Assembly (NCBI RefSeq): GCF_030160075.1
Contig: NZ_BSNQ01000003.1
Span: 552,625 to 616,624, forward strand
Length of the DNA stretch: 64,000 nucleotides
Origin: Dyella lipolytica
GTDB taxonomy: Bacteria; Pseudomonadota; Gammaproteobacteria; Xanthomonadales; Rhodanobacteraceae
Direction: 5' to 3'
Translations under genes and position numbers: made by a program
Shown here: piece by piece, positions 43,101 through 51,937 of the stretch
How positions within the stretch are numbered: the first letter of the stretch is position 1
How the letters are laid out: every line of letters begins with the position of its first letter
Notes under the pieces: model-generated
The model's database searches: none
What the model saw: only the letters and a program-made list of their open reading frames with translations
What the model was told of the DNA's origin: nothing

Positions 43101-43587
43101 ATTGCGCGCAAAGGGCGTAACGCAGCCCATCCTCGCCGTCACCGCAACGGCCCTGGCGAGCGAAAAGGCACGCTGCAAGCAGGCCGGCATCAATGACCTT
43201 CTGCTCAAACCACTGTCGCTGGAGCGCCTTGGTGAGGCCATGTCGCGCTATTTCGACAGGGTCAGCCAACCCTCCGTTTCACCCATTAAGGCGACATGGG
43301 CAAGCAAGTTTCCGGAAAAGGTGTGTCGTGTTTTCGTCGAATCAGGCACCCGTGATCTCGACGCCATTCGGGATGCTACGCACACGCGCAATCAGGACGC
43401 CTTGTTGGAGCGTCTTCACTCCCTGAAAGGCGCTTTGCTGATGCTTGGCGAGCGGGACGTCGCGGAACAATGCGCGGTATTGGAAACGCTGATCGATGCC
43501 AGGGGCATCGACGCGGCCTGTGCCAAGCTTGAGCAGCTCGAATCGGTAATGCGCGAGCTGCTGCAGCGTTATGCTGAAGTGCGTTGA
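40129..43587 (+). CDS. Hybrid sensor histidine kinase with receiver and HPt domains
   Basis: The start at 40129 (MPEPVYHDALTGQRD) has GACGAG upstream; an ATG 36 bases earlier is possible. Modules in order: a membrane helix near residues 27-50, a large periplasmic sensor region to about 365, a second helix near 368-390, a degenerate PAS-like stretch, HisKA with phospho-His about residue 563 in SFVATMSHEIRTPLNGILGHL, HATPase (VLNNLVSNAVKF and GGSGLGLTLCQQI), a diverged receiver-like segment, a receiver with Asp about 977 (LTDINMPNMNGYELTQQL), and an HPt with His about 1097 (LHSLKGALLMLG). This is an unorthodox BarA/EvgS-type phosphorelay protein; its output regulator is not encoded next to it. 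Confidence 0.92.
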   Translation: MPEPVYHDALTGQRDIAALEQHQQRLLYGGGAVLSLIILLILIASILLTINDYKTDQLDDFRSAKLALDSTFIQRDAGYGRTLNMIEYAWHSKASLLTAKGEAELPGFLAHDNQAVIQASPEAKPWLVLGSSVDTWPREKVELYLGLAHELSVISGTTIIGQDKEPGATGYFYDPSEVLFAFGSGLDVAKLRAAAGQSDRAALFAKLAAPNIDFNDLQALQQLRRGNPTLPVYGMGLPQVLSAAGKNPSTGQPAIVGSLVAMDGDIPIGAFVVYEPMERFVGQLRQIARSDMTVVTEDGQVVFGTGSAADSEMAAAAFRPMLALQPTGNGMAKYRKEGRFFIAERIIGSNWMLVRTYDWADIFRYERLPMLVATTLAVLLLTTLWLLLIRQDRSVFAPALARAKRVYQSEALNRTMIETSPVGLCVIATNNVAPLLQNDLVRGYAIDIPDADITFYRQLLQGYADATQSLNGRPEAREFGFALTDAHKRGTRHLLVAAIPIVYQDRDALFCVLRDVTARIELEENLRKARHDSEQAKLAAEQAKLAAESASRAKSSFVATMSHEIRTPLNGILGHLELLGRSQLDRSQQERLDRIRLSADTLLAIISDVLDFSRIEAGQLDIDPVPFELRPLIEQAALLYAPVAQRKGLKLYYSVESGLAPGYVADVHRIRQVLNNLVSNAVKFTESGRVALRVKRVPEQPGEAARLRFEVIDSGIGMTEEQRLQIFQPFSQADASISRRFGGSGLGLTLCQQISELMGGKIEVQSTPMVGSVFSFEVPVAMVERAQVANPAPLAKRRIALLSAATEWRTEISALLVGWGADVMTAAQPADLDPDWVKQADALVFFGGTRAWTDDDEKILIDRARRVVRATTDGSLLPESRDGAWFVSCYSSAALQAAILDVETDEPIRVDDAARKGQEAPAVACHGTVLLVDDNPVNRELIQQQLETLGYTVDTAEDGVTALGLWRDGRYGIVLTDINMPNMNGYELTQQLRAKGVTQPILAVTATALASEKARCKQAGINDLLLKPLSLERLGEAMSRYFDRVSQPSVSPIKATWASKFPEKVCRVFVESGTRDLDAIRDATHTRNQDALLERLHSLKGALLMLGERDVAEQCAVLETLIDARGIDAACAKLEQLESVMRELLQRYAEVR

Positions 43588-43713
43588 GGGTTTTTGAGCA
43601 TCGACCAGCGGTATGGCCTTGCGGGTGCATTTCCCTCCAGCCACGATGGCTACCCTGAAAGCGAGCGACAAAATCGGCCTTTCTATGACCTATACCCAAG
43701 CGACTGTGGTGAC

Positions 43714-44286
43714 ATGAAAAACCATATTGACTACCGCACCAGCCTAGCAGCGGGCATCGTGATCCTGGCAGCCCTGAGCTATGCCTACGCATGGTCAGGT
43801 TTTTACAACATCGGTGCCGACGTGCCGCACTCGCCGCTTACCTATCGGTTCTTGACCATGGCGCGGGAGCGCTCCGTCGAGCGGCACGCCAAAGACATAA
43901 ACGTTCCCAACCTCGAAGATCCATCGCTGATCCTGAAAGGGGCGGGGCAATACGCGGCGATGTGCACCGGTTGCCACCTGGCGCCCGGTATGCACGATTC
44001 CGAAATTCGCGCCGGCCTTTATCCGCAGCCGCCGAATCTGTCGCAGCAACATCTCGATCCGCGTGAAGCGTTCTGGACCATCAAACACGGCATCAAGATG
44101 AGCGCCATGCCCGCGTGGGGCACGACTCACGACGACATGACGATCTGGAGCATGGTTGCCTTTCTGCAGAAATTACCGGCGATGACGCCGGAGCAGTACA
44201 AAGATATCGTTGCAAAAGCACCGCCCGATGAAGATATGGATATGGGCTCGGACAAAAGCGACATGCACGACAACATGGGGCATTGA
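43714..44286 (+). CDS. Membrane-anchored cytochrome c
   Basis: ATG at 43714 gives 190 residues. An N-terminal hydrophobic segment (TSLAAGIVILAALSYAYAW) anchors or exports the protein. One heme-attachment site CTGCH is at residues 84-88, in YAAMCTGCHLAPGMHDS, and KMSAMPAWG probably supplies the axial methionine. The C-terminus is Asp/Met/His-rich (DEDMDMGSDKSDMHDNMGH), a possible metal-binding tail. It would act in periplasmic electron transfer; partner unknown. It follows the hybrid kinase with a 126-base gap. Confidence 0.88.
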   Translation: MKNHIDYRTSLAAGIVILAALSYAYAWSGFYNIGADVPHSPLTYRFLTMARERSVERHAKDINVPNLEDPSLILKGAGQYAAMCTGCHLAPGMHDSEIRAGLYPQPPNLSQQHLDPREAFWTIKHGIKMSAMPAWGTTHDDMTIWSMVAFLQKLPAMTPEQYKDIVAKAPPDEDMDMGSDKSDMHDNMGH

Positions 44287-44349
44287 AGCCGATTCTGATC
44301 GGCGCGACGCTGCAATTTGTGAGAGTGAATGGCGGACGCGTTCCGCCGT

Positions 44350-45348
44350 TCACGCCTGCGCCAGGCGAACCCTTACTCGCTTGCGCCGCCGCACATATCG
44401 CCAGATCAAGGTCACTATCGCGGCCAGCACCAGTAGCACGGCAGCCAACTCCGCACCCAATACGCGAAACTGGTTGAGCATCACGTACATCCCATCCTGG
44501 GTGTAGAAGCCGTTGAATTGCGCGACGATCGCCGGCAGGCCCAGTAAGTCCTGCTTGGTCAACTGCAGCACGTGTTCGTTGGGGTGATAGTTGGATCCAA
44601 AATCAAAGGTGTTTCCGTTGGCGTCCACTTCGATGTGGCCACCAAGCACATAGCTGACCGGGCGATCTTTGATGAAGTCCGCCACGCGCTGCGCACTGCC
44701 GACGTCTTCTGCCGTGTCATCGATGATCAGACGGGCCGGCATGAAAAAGTCGCCCGAAAAGAACAGGGCTGTGTTGCGGTCGTAATAGGAAACATGCGAC
44801 GGGTAGTGACCGGGCGTCGGCAACACATCGACGGTGCGATTGCCCAGCTCGATCTGCGCAACGCCGTTTGGCCAATCGCCGAACCCGAAATGCTGCTTGA
44901 CGTGCTGCAGATCGGTGGGCACCACTTGCACATGAGGCAGCGGCTGGAATTGCGGATCGCCGGCGCGATGATCCAGATGGCCGTGCGTATGCACCACAAG
45001 CAACGGCATCTTGGCCGCGCCGTCGCCCGGCAGCAGTCCCATCACGGTTTGCGCCAGCGGTACCTGCCTTGGATCGGCCACATCGCCGGTGTCGATCAAC
45101 AAGGCACGGCTCGATCCGATCAGCAGATACATGAAAGGCGCTTCGAATGTGGCGCAGGGGCTCTCGCGCAGAATGAAGGTCTGCGCGTCATAGCGATGCA
45201 CCTGCAGCGGCGGCTGTGGCGTTTTGCTGCAATCGGCGGCCCCCTCGTTCCAATGCACGTCCATCGAACCGGGCATGGGGTCGGCGCAAACAGGCAGGCA
45301 AGCGAACGTGACGCCGAACGCCAGCAACAAGCTGCACAGCGATTTCAT
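44350..45348 (-). CDS. Exported metallo-beta-lactamase-fold protein with C-terminal membrane helix
   Basis: The start at 45348 gives a 332-residue protein with a signal peptide (MKSLCSLLLAFGVTFACLPVCA). The metal site is VVHTHGHLDHRAGD, with further ligands in VDVLPTPGHYPSHVSYYD and LGGHIEVDANG. The last 35 residues are a membrane helix (AELAAVLLVLAAIVTLIW) plus a basic RRRKRVRVR tail, so the hydrolase is held at the inner membrane facing the periplasm. Substrate unknown. Convergent with the cytochrome gene. Confidence 0.82.
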   Translation of the reverse strand: MKSLCSLLLAFGVTFACLPVCADPMPGSMDVHWNEGAADCSKTPQPPLQVHRYDAQTFILRESPCATFEAPFMYLLIGSSRALLIDTGDVADPRQVPLAQTVMGLLPGDGAAKMPLLVVHTHGHLDHRAGDPQFQPLPHVQVVPTDLQHVKQHFGFGDWPNGVAQIELGNRTVDVLPTPGHYPSHVSYYDRNTALFFSGDFFMPARLIIDDTAEDVGSAQRVADFIKDRPVSYVLGGHIEVDANGNTFDFGSNYHPNEHVLQLTKQDLLGLPAIVAQFNGFYTQDGMYVMLNQFRVLGAELAAVLLVLAAIVTLIWRYVRRRKRVRVRLAQA

Positions 45349-45725
45349 GCGAATGCTCCGAAACAGGGGGTAGGCGGGTGCAGAGTGAGATGCAGGCCTC
45401 TGCACAAGGGTTTAATGGTCGGCTTCGACAGTCATTACTTGCACCGCTTGGTGGCATCGCGGGCGGCTGATTCGGCGCGATGGGTGCTCAAAAAATGATC
45501 AGAGCATGGCATGTGCTTACCGCCCTGTTCGCGACGGTCATCGTCGCGATTGCCCATTTTTTGTTGGCAAAAGGCTTGCTTCGCCAGCTTCTACAGCATG
45601 CCAGATGCCTCCGAATGCATCTTTTATGCGTTTTTTTGCATTTGCCTGTTGGCGCGAACGCAAATTTCCCCTACATTTCAGCTCGCCGAGAGGCATTTCA
45701 ACAACCAATAACGATGGGGTAGTCC
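45349..45725. other. Intergenic region before the HU-like gene
   Basis: About 375 bases. Near 45617-45652 the sequence is rich in ATGCATCTTTTATGCG and T runs, and a GGGGTAG ribosome-binding site precedes 45726. A small open frame over 45480-45722 has no family sequence. It is probably the promoter region and leader of the HU-like gene. Confidence 0.4.
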
Positions 45726-46097
45726 ATGGCAAAGACGAAGGCAGCAAAAGGCAAGACGGCTTCCAAAGCCGCCGCAGCTCCGAAGCCGATCAAGGAAGCA
45801 TTGAGCAAGTCCGGTCTGGTGGCCCACTTGGCTGAGGCCACGGGTATTGCATCCAAGGATGTGCGCGCGGTGCTCTCCGCGCTCGAAGGTGCTGCCCACG
45901 CTTCGATCCACAAGAAAGGCGCTGGCATGTTCACGCTGCCTGGTCTGCTGAAGATCACCGCCGTCAACGTGCCGGCCAAGCCGAAGCGCAAGGGTATCAA
46001 TCCCTTCACTAAGGAAGAGCAGTGGTTCGCTGCCAAGCCGGCCACCGTGAAGGTCAAGATCCGTCCGCTGAAGAAGCTCAAGGACGCGGCGGTCTGA
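45726..46097 (+). CDS. HU-family histone-like DNA-binding protein
   Basis: The 123-residue protein begins with a lysine/alanine-rich extension (MAKTKAAKGKTASKAAAAPK) and continues as an HU fold: LVAHLAEATGIASKDVRAVLSAL, then GMFTLPGLLKITAVNVPA and the basic arm KPKRKGINPFTKEEQ. This extended HU is typical of xanthomonads and differs from the IHF-beta encoded at 31345. It packages DNA in the nucleoid. Strong GGGGTAG precedes the ATG. Confidence 0.93.
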   Translation: MAKTKAAKGKTASKAAAAPKPIKEALSKSGLVAHLAEATGIASKDVRAVLSALEGAAHASIHKKGAGMFTLPGLLKITAVNVPAKPKRKGINPFTKEEQWFAAKPATVKVKIRPLKKLKDAAV

Positions 46098-46212
46098 TCT
46101 TCGCTCCGGGCCGGCCTTATAGCGCCGGCCTGGAAACCACGGGATGCGTTACCGCGAGGCAGCGCATCCCGGTTCTGCGCGCCAGCGCAAGCGGCGATGT
46201 TCCACGCAGCAC

Positions 46213-46890
46213 CTAGTGCCGTTGCAAGATAAAAATGACGGATGCCGGTCGCCCGGTTTCCGGATGCAGCGGTTCGCGCATCTCGCACAAATGCCACCCG
46301 GTCTCCGCGAACAAGCCGACCCAGCTGGCCAGCGTTCTGAAGTACCACGGCGCGGGCGAGGGGAACGCCGTACCGAATCCCGTCCAGCCCTCCTGTCTCC
46401 AGCCGTCGACATAAGCTTGTTCGCCGCAGGCGACCAGCGGATGCACGGTCTGCACGACGAAGCGCCCGTCTTCGGACAGCAGCGATGGCAACGACGCCAC
46501 CAGGCGCTCGGCCGATTCCTTGCCGAGCAGGGCGAAATTGCAAACCAGTGCGTCGACCCGCAACGGCAATCGTCCAGCCGCAATGTCTTCGTACGATGCC
46601 ACCTGAAATTCGCCGCCACGTTCGCTCGCCCGGGCGATCAATGCAGGCACGGCATCCACGCCCACCGCCTGAATGCCGCGTGTGGCCAGCGCCCGCACCA
46701 GCCAGCCTTCGCCGCAGCCCAGGTCGAGTACGGAGCGAGGCTGCCCGTCAAGCACGGCATCGACGATCGCACGGTCGGTCACCAGGCGCCGGCTTTCGAT
46801 GAGGCCGTCGCGCACGGTGTTCGTCCAAGCTTCCGCATTCTGCTGCCAGCTGTGCAGGATGCCGTTTTCATTGCTCGGATCGTTGTGCAT
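46213..46890 (-). CDS. SAM-dependent methyltransferase
   Basis: The 225-residue protein is a class I methyltransferase with motif I SVLDLGCGEGWLVRALATRG, followed by VGVDAVPALIARASERG and DALVCNFALLGK. It resembles small-molecule or UbiE-like methyltransferases; no substrate can be named. It is divergent from the MFS transporter gene. Confidence 0.85.
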   Translation of the reverse strand: MHNDPSNENGILHSWQQNAEAWTNTVRDGLIESRRLVTDRAIVDAVLDGQPRSVLDLGCGEGWLVRALATRGIQAVGVDAVPALIARASERGGEFQVASYEDIAAGRLPLRVDALVCNFALLGKESAERLVASLPSLLSEDGRFVVQTVHPLVACGEQAYVDGWRQEGWTGFGTAFPSPAPWYFRTLASWVGLFAETGWHLCEMREPLHPETGRPASVIFILQRH

Positions 46891-47018
46891 CGGCGGATCG
46901 ATTGGTCTAGTGGAGGGTGGCAGCCGCCATCCTAAGCCCTGTTGTCCTGGCGCGACATTCGCGGGTTTGGGTTATAAAGGATGCACATGTAGCGAGCTGG
47001 CGAGGGTACGGCAGTCGC

Positions 47019-48191
47019 ATGCAGGCATCCACGCAATCCACGGGAACCATGGTCCTGCCGCGCTGGAAGCGCCCATTGTCCGTGGCCGCCGTCGTGGCCG
47101 CCGCAACCACGTTTGGACTTACTTACAGTCTCTCCGCGCCGTTGATCGCAATGAGCCTGATGGCACGCGGTCATTCCAGTCTGTTCATCGGTGTCAACGC
47201 CGCCATGCATGCCTTGGGCGTGCTGCTGGCTGCCCCCTTGCTACCGGGCCTGGCCGCAAAGCTCGGCGCGCGGCGATTGACGGTGTTGGCTCTGATTCTG
47301 GCCGGCGTGCTGCTTTATCTGTTTCGGCTGTGGCCGATCGTCTGGGTGTGGTTTCCCTTGCGCATTGCGCTGGGTGCGGCGGCCGAGGCGTTGTTCGTGA
47401 TGTCCGAGACTTGGACCAATGTACTGAGCGACGAAGGCTCGCGCGGGCGAACCATGGCGATCTATACGGCGGCACTGTCGCTGGGCATGGTGCTCGGACC
47501 CGCTTTGTTGTCCCAGATCGGTGTGAACGATCGCGCTTTCGCCATCGGCGCGATCATCAGCATCTGTGCCGTGTTGTTCGTCTTGCCGCCGTGGGTGCTT
47601 GCGCCGGCACGCAGTGCACCCGAACCGGCGCAACCGCTGCGTTACTTGAAACTCGCTCCCGTGGCGATCGCCACAACCATCCTCAACGCAGGCGTGGAAA
47701 CCGCTGGATTGTCGTTTATCGCCTTGTACGCCACCGGTATGGGATGGAGCGAACAACGCGCGATGCAGCTGATTTCCACCTTGATGTTCGGCGCGATCGT
47801 GCTCCAACTTCCCATCGGCTGGCTTGCCGACAAGATGGACAAGCGGCGTCTGGCGCTGATATTGGCGTGGATTTCCGCCGTAACTGCCTTGCTATGGCCC
47901 TTCGCTTTGCAGGAGACGCAGCTGGCATTCGCCATGGTCTTTATCTGGGGCGGTTTGTTCGTCGGTATCTACACCGTCATGCTCGCCATGGTGGGCAGTC
48001 GTTTTCAGGGCAACGACCTGGTAGGCGTGTACGCGGTGATGGGCCTGGCATGGGGCGTTGGAGCACTGGTAGGGCCGAGTGCAGCGGGCTTGGCCATGCT
48101 GGGCAGCGCAAGGTTTGGCCTGCCCGGCATGATCGCAGTGGCGTGCGCCTTGTTCGCGCTTTTCATGATGCGTTCGCGGAGTCGTACATGA
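47019..48191 (+). CDS. Major facilitator superfamily transporter
   Basis: The start at 47019 (MQASTQSTG) has GAGGG about 13 bases upstream; ATG 47049 (MVLPRWKRPL) with GGGAA close by is an alternative. The protein has 12 hydrophobic segments, with the MFS motif-A-like GWLADKMDKRRLALIL between helices 8 and 9 and an equivalent KLGARRLTVL early on. It resembles the YcaD/sugar-phosphate-like exporters; substrate unknown. Confidence 0.85.
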   Translation: MQASTQSTGTMVLPRWKRPLSVAAVVAAATTFGLTYSLSAPLIAMSLMARGHSSLFIGVNAAMHALGVLLAAPLLPGLAAKLGARRLTVLALILAGVLLYLFRLWPIVWVWFPLRIALGAAAEALFVMSETWTNVLSDEGSRGRTMAIYTAALSLGMVLGPALLSQIGVNDRAFAIGAIISICAVLFVLPPWVLAPARSAPEPAQPLRYLKLAPVAIATTILNAGVETAGLSFIALYATGMGWSEQRAMQLISTLMFGAIVLQLPIGWLADKMDKRRLALILAWISAVTALLWPFALQETQLAFAMVFIWGGLFVGIYTVMLAMVGSRFQGNDLVGVYAVMGLAWGVGALVGPSAAGLAMLGSARFGLPGMIAVACALFALFMMRSRSRT

Positions 48192-48225
48192 GCGCGACGC
48201 TACGAATATCGGGCGAGGCGGCACC

Positions 48226-49614
48226 ATGGTTCGGTTGATCCTGTTGTTGCTCGGTCACGACTTTATCCGGCGCCGCTGGCCGATGCTGGCTGTGGTCGGC
48301 TTGGTGTGGGCGGTACTCGGTGCGGCCATCTTTATCGACGCACTGGACGGCGTCATGTATTTCCCCATCCATGTCTTCGGCTATTTATTGTTGATCGAAG
48401 CCGTCGTCACGCTGGTCGTGACGCCCGCTGGCGCCGATACGCGGGTCGTGCTGCGCAAGGCGCGCGGCGTGGTGTTTCTCTTGCTCGGTTTGCTGGTGGT
48501 CGATGCGCACCATGCGGCCAGCGTGATCCTGGCCATGCTGTTCGGGCTCGCTTTTCTGGCTGACGGTATCTTTCGCATGGCGGCCGCTGCCGTCGTGCGC
48601 TTCGGGGGTTGGCGCTTGTCGTTTTTTACCGGATTGCTCGAGCTGGGCTTTGCCGTCTTCATGTTCGAGCCATACCCGACGTTCTACGCAGGCACGGTGC
48701 CGTACTGCATTGGCATGGGCATCTTTCTCTCCGGCTGCGGCTTGTTGCGGCAGGCCTTCCGGCTTAAACGCCTGCCACGGCATGCTGCAGCATCGCTTTG
48801 GTTGTCGCGTGATCTTGCAGGCGACAGTGCGGTACTTCCGCTGGGAGAAGAGGGCGTCTCCGAGCAGGATGGCGATCTGATCGTGCACGTGTGGACACCA
48901 ACAGGGTCCGCCGAGGATGTCGTGCCGCAGCCGATAATCGACCGCTACATCGCTGCGGTCGATAGCAAGGGTGTGATCTCGACCGGTCACGCGGCGATGG
49001 AAGCACCGCCGGACGTCTACATCAGCCACTATCCCAAAGTGGAAATCGATCGTTCGCAGACCGACTTCACGCGCGTATTGCGCGCTACTGCAGACAACGA
49101 CGTGGCAGGGCGTTTCCAGCCCAGCTATGCCATCGAATCGGCCGGCTGGTGCGATTCCACGGCACAAGTGCATTTCGAACACTACAACCGGGAACGTCTG
49201 GTCGCATTTTGGCGCCGCTATAGCAACAACGAAACCTATAACCTCACCAATCGCAATTGTTCCAGCTCGGTCGCACATGCCTTGGAGGCCGCCCTGGAAG
49301 GATCGCTAGCCGAAACCGGGCTTGGTCTTCGTGCGCTGTTGAGCGCAATGTTCAATCCAGAATTGTGGGTCGCGGCGCAATTGCAGCGTCGTGCCGAGGC
49401 GATGGCTTGGACACCGGGCCTGGTACTCGACTACGCGCGCACCTTGCGTGCGGCGATCCAGCCGACGCCGCTGGGTTGGTCCACGCTATTGGCCCAGAGC
49501 AGCCGTTTCTGGCATTACGCACGCATGGTCCAGCGCCGCGAGCCGATGCGTAACATCGAAGCCATTCGCGATGATGTGAACCGGCGTAAGACCAAGAGTG
49601 CCAAGCAGCATTGA
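48226..49614 (+). CDS. DUF308 (HdeD-like) membrane domain fused to papain-like domain
   Basis: The first 185 residues form six membrane helices in the HdeD/DUF308 pattern (LGAAIFIDALDGVMYFPIHV, GVVFLLLGLLVVD, LGFAVFMFEPYPTFYA). The rest (about residues 195-462) is soluble, with a conserved histidine at about 255 in STGHAAMEAPPDVYISHYP and a cysteine at about 345 in NLTNRNCSSSVAHALEAAL. His-before-Cys in this spacing fits a circularly permuted NlpC/P60 or LRAT-like papain fold, implying a hydrolase or acyltransferase; that is inference. It starts 34 bases after the MFS gene. Function unknown. Confidence 0.75.
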   Translation: MVRLILLLLGHDFIRRRWPMLAVVGLVWAVLGAAIFIDALDGVMYFPIHVFGYLLLIEAVVTLVVTPAGADTRVVLRKARGVVFLLLGLLVVDAHHAASVILAMLFGLAFLADGIFRMAAAAVVRFGGWRLSFFTGLLELGFAVFMFEPYPTFYAGTVPYCIGMGIFLSGCGLLRQAFRLKRLPRHAAASLWLSRDLAGDSAVLPLGEEGVSEQDGDLIVHVWTPTGSAEDVVPQPIIDRYIAAVDSKGVISTGHAAMEAPPDVYISHYPKVEIDRSQTDFTRVLRATADNDVAGRFQPSYAIESAGWCDSTAQVHFEHYNRERLVAFWRRYSNNETYNLTNRNCSSSVAHALEAALEGSLAETGLGLRALLSAMFNPELWVAAQLQRRAEAMAWTPGLVLDYARTLRAAIQPTPLGWSTLLAQSSRFWHYARMVQRREPMRNIEAIRDDVNRRKTKSAKQH

Positions 49615-49899
49615 TCCGCTTTTGCCTATTTCATGGGAAGGAATATCGTTCGTTGTTGCGCGTGGAGGTAATTCATCCTCGTCTGAATCTTTTTCTGCCG
49701 AGGATCGAGCATGATCGCCTGCTTCGCGCACGTCGTTTGCTTGATGCGGACAGCACCACTCCGTATCGGCAAGCCTCGAGCTACGACGCGAGCAGCCAGT
49801 GACTACGGTTGATCGTGCGTGGCAGAGGACCGTAAGGCGTTGCAACAAGGGAAGACGTAGCGCGTGTTCCGCTAACCACTCTACTGATTGGAGACGACC
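49615..49899. other. Intergenic region before aqpZ
   Basis: About 285 bases with no credible gene. A TTGGAGAC ribosome-binding site lies right before the aquaporin ATG. No repeat or structured RNA recognised. Confidence 0.35.
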
Positions 49900-50607
49900 A
49901 TGTTCAAACGAATTAGTGCCGAGTTCTTCGGTACCTTCTGGCTGGTACTTGGAGGTTGCGGCAGCGCCGTGCTTGCAGCGGCCTATCCAGGGCTCGGTAT
50001 CGGCTTTCTGGGGGTGGCGCTGGCGTTCGGGCTGACCGTAGTCACGATGGCTTATGCGTGTGCCGGCATTTCCGGAGCGCATTTCAATCCGGCGGTCACC
50101 ATCGGCCTTTTTGCCGGTGGACGCTTCAGCGGTAAGGATGTGATCCCCTATATCTTTGCGCAGGTAATCGGCGGCGTTGTCGCTGCCGCCGTGCTCTACG
50201 TCATCGCCACTGGCAAGCCCGGTTTCGATGCGGCGGCCAGCGGCTTCGCGTCCAACGGTTACGGTGAGCATTCGCCGGGCGGTTACTCGCTGCACGCCTG
50301 TATGGTGTGCGAGTTCGTGCTAACCGCGATGTTCCTGATCGTCATTCACGGTTCCACCGATCGCCGCGCGCCGGCGGGTTTCGGTCCGCTGGCGATCGGT
50401 CTCACGCTTACGGTGATCCATCTCATCAGCATCCCCGTCACCAATACCTCGGTGAATCCCGCGCGCAGCACGGGCGTGGCGTTGTTTCAGGGTGGCTGGG
50501 CGATCCAACAGCTATGGATGTTCTGGCTGGTGCCGCTGATCGGCGGTGCGGTAGGCGGCCTGATCTTCCGCTATCTGCTGGCCGAAGATTCGCAAAGTCG
50601 GGCCTAA
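49900..50607 (+). CDS. aqpZ: Aquaporin Z
   Basis: ATG at 49900 gives 235 residues with six membrane helices and both NPA boxes, [13 protein letters not shown] and [14 protein letters not shown]. The arginine after the second NPA and the residues around it match water-selective AqpZ rather than glycerol facilitators. GGAGAC lies 4-9 bases upstream. Confidence 0.95.
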   Translation: MFKRISAEFFGTFWLVLGGCGSAVLAAAYPGLGIGFLGVALAFGLTVVTMAYACAGISGAHFNPAVTIGLFAGGRFSGKDVIPYIFAQVIGGVVAAAVLYVIATGKPGFDAAASGFASNGYGEHSPGGYSLHACMVCEFVLTAMFLIVIHGSTDRRAPAGFGPLAIGLTLTVIHLISIPVTNTSVNPARSTGVALFQGGWAIQQLWMFWLVPLIGGAVGGLIFRYLLAEDSQSRA

Positions 50608-50766
50608 CGGCGCCAAAGCCGGGCCGGGGTAAAACTCGGGGCCGGATAGTCATCATGGGGCAGGCGGTTTGGCCGCGCTGCCCCCGTTTTCTGCTTGCAA
50701 TCGACGCCTTTTGCCCCAACGATGCGTACGTTGGATATGACGAAATTCTGATCGAGGGTCACCCCG

Positions 50767-51759
50767 GTGACGCATGCGATTTTTGCATTGATTGCGGAAT
50801 ATGGCTTGCTGCTGGTCTTCATCAACGTGTTGGTGGAGCAAGCCGGTGTGCCTATCCCGGCGGTACCCACCCTGGTCGTCGCTGGCGCGCTTTCTTCCAT
50901 CGGCAAACTACCGTTGGGTGCGGTCATCCTGGTGGCGCTGGTCGCGTGCCTGATCAGCGATCTGGTGTGGTACTGGGCCGGCCGCCATTACGGGGCAGCG
51001 GTCATGCGTACGATCTGCCGGATCTCGCTGTCGCCCGATTCGTGTGTGAAACAGTCCGAGCTGCGCTTTCAGCGCTGGCGCGGGCAGGTCTTGCTGATCG
51101 CGAAGTTTGTGCCGGGTCTTTCCACCGTCGCGCCACCGCTGGTCGGGGCGATGAAGCTGAGACCGCTCGTGTTCGTACTGTTTGACGGCATTGGCTCTCT
51201 CATCTGGATTGGCGTAGTGGTGGGGCTGGGCTACGCCTTCGCGCATCAGATCGATCATGTGTTGCTAGTGCTGGCCGGCGCCGGCACCGTTGCCATCGAA
51301 TTCCTCGTTGCTTTGTTGGCTGCCTACGTGCTGGTGAGGTGGTGGCAGCGTCGTCGCTTGCTGCTTTCGGTGCGCCTCGCCCGTATCACCGTCGATGAGC
51401 TGCATCGGCTGATCGAGGCGGGTGAGATGCCGGTCGTGGTCGATGTGCGTTCGCAGGCCTCGCGCGTGATCGACGCACGTATCATTCCTGGTGCCTTGAT
51501 GGCCGATCTTCGCGGTATCGACCAGGACCTCCACCAGGTGCCGATCGACCGCGAGGTGGTGATTTATTGCAGCTGCCCGAACGAAGTATCGGCCGCCAAG
51601 GCCGCAAAGGGCCTGATGATGCAGGGTTATCGCCGCGTTCGCCCCCTGCTTGGCGGTCTCGACGCGTGGGCTGATGCGGGCTACGGCATCGATCAGCTCC
51701 CTGCATCGGAGCTTGTCGATCTGAGCGATGCACCGATCGCTTCTGGACACGCGCGCTGA
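50767..51759 (+). CDS. DedA-family membrane protein fused to rhodanese domain
   Basis: GTG at 50767, behind GAGGG, starts a 330-residue protein. Residues 1-200 are a DedA/SNARE-associated membrane domain (VLVEQAGVPIPAVPTLVVAGAL and the conserved RWRGQVLLIAKFVPGLSTVAPPLVG). Residues about 205-310 are a rhodanese domain (VVVDVRSQASRVIDARIIPGAL, active-site loop VVIYCSCPNEVSA, LLGGLDAW). DedA proteins are lipid flippases or transport-related; rhodaneses move sulfane sulfur. Such fusions are known in proteobacteria, but the combined function is unclear. Confidence 0.9.
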   Translation: MTHAIFALIAEYGLLLVFINVLVEQAGVPIPAVPTLVVAGALSSIGKLPLGAVILVALVACLISDLVWYWAGRHYGAAVMRTICRISLSPDSCVKQSELRFQRWRGQVLLIAKFVPGLSTVAPPLVGAMKLRPLVFVLFDGIGSLIWIGVVVGLGYAFAHQIDHVLLVLAGAGTVAIEFLVALLAAYVLVRWWQRRRLLLSVRLARITVDELHRLIEAGEMPVVVDVRSQASRVIDARIIPGALMADLRGIDQDLHQVPIDREVVIYCSCPNEVSAAKAAKGLMMQGYRRVRPLLGGLDAWADAGYGIDQLPASELVDLSDAPIASGHAR

Positions 51760-51937
51760 GAGTCCACCTCGCTCAATCGGTCAGCATTTCATAGACACCT
51801 TAGAGTGACACCTTCCGGCAACGATGAAGGTGTTACATGTGCGGCTGTCATGTTTATCAGCCGTTTCACAGGTTTTGTCACTTCAATTTCATTTCATTTT
51901 TACAGCTAGGGCGGAGACGTTTGGACGTCTAAGTTCC

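Noticed and set aside
45480-45722. Small open frame with a hydrophobic N-terminus before the HU-like gene
   Set aside because: Start is weak, overlapping frames are equally open, and composition after residue 30 is not protein-like.
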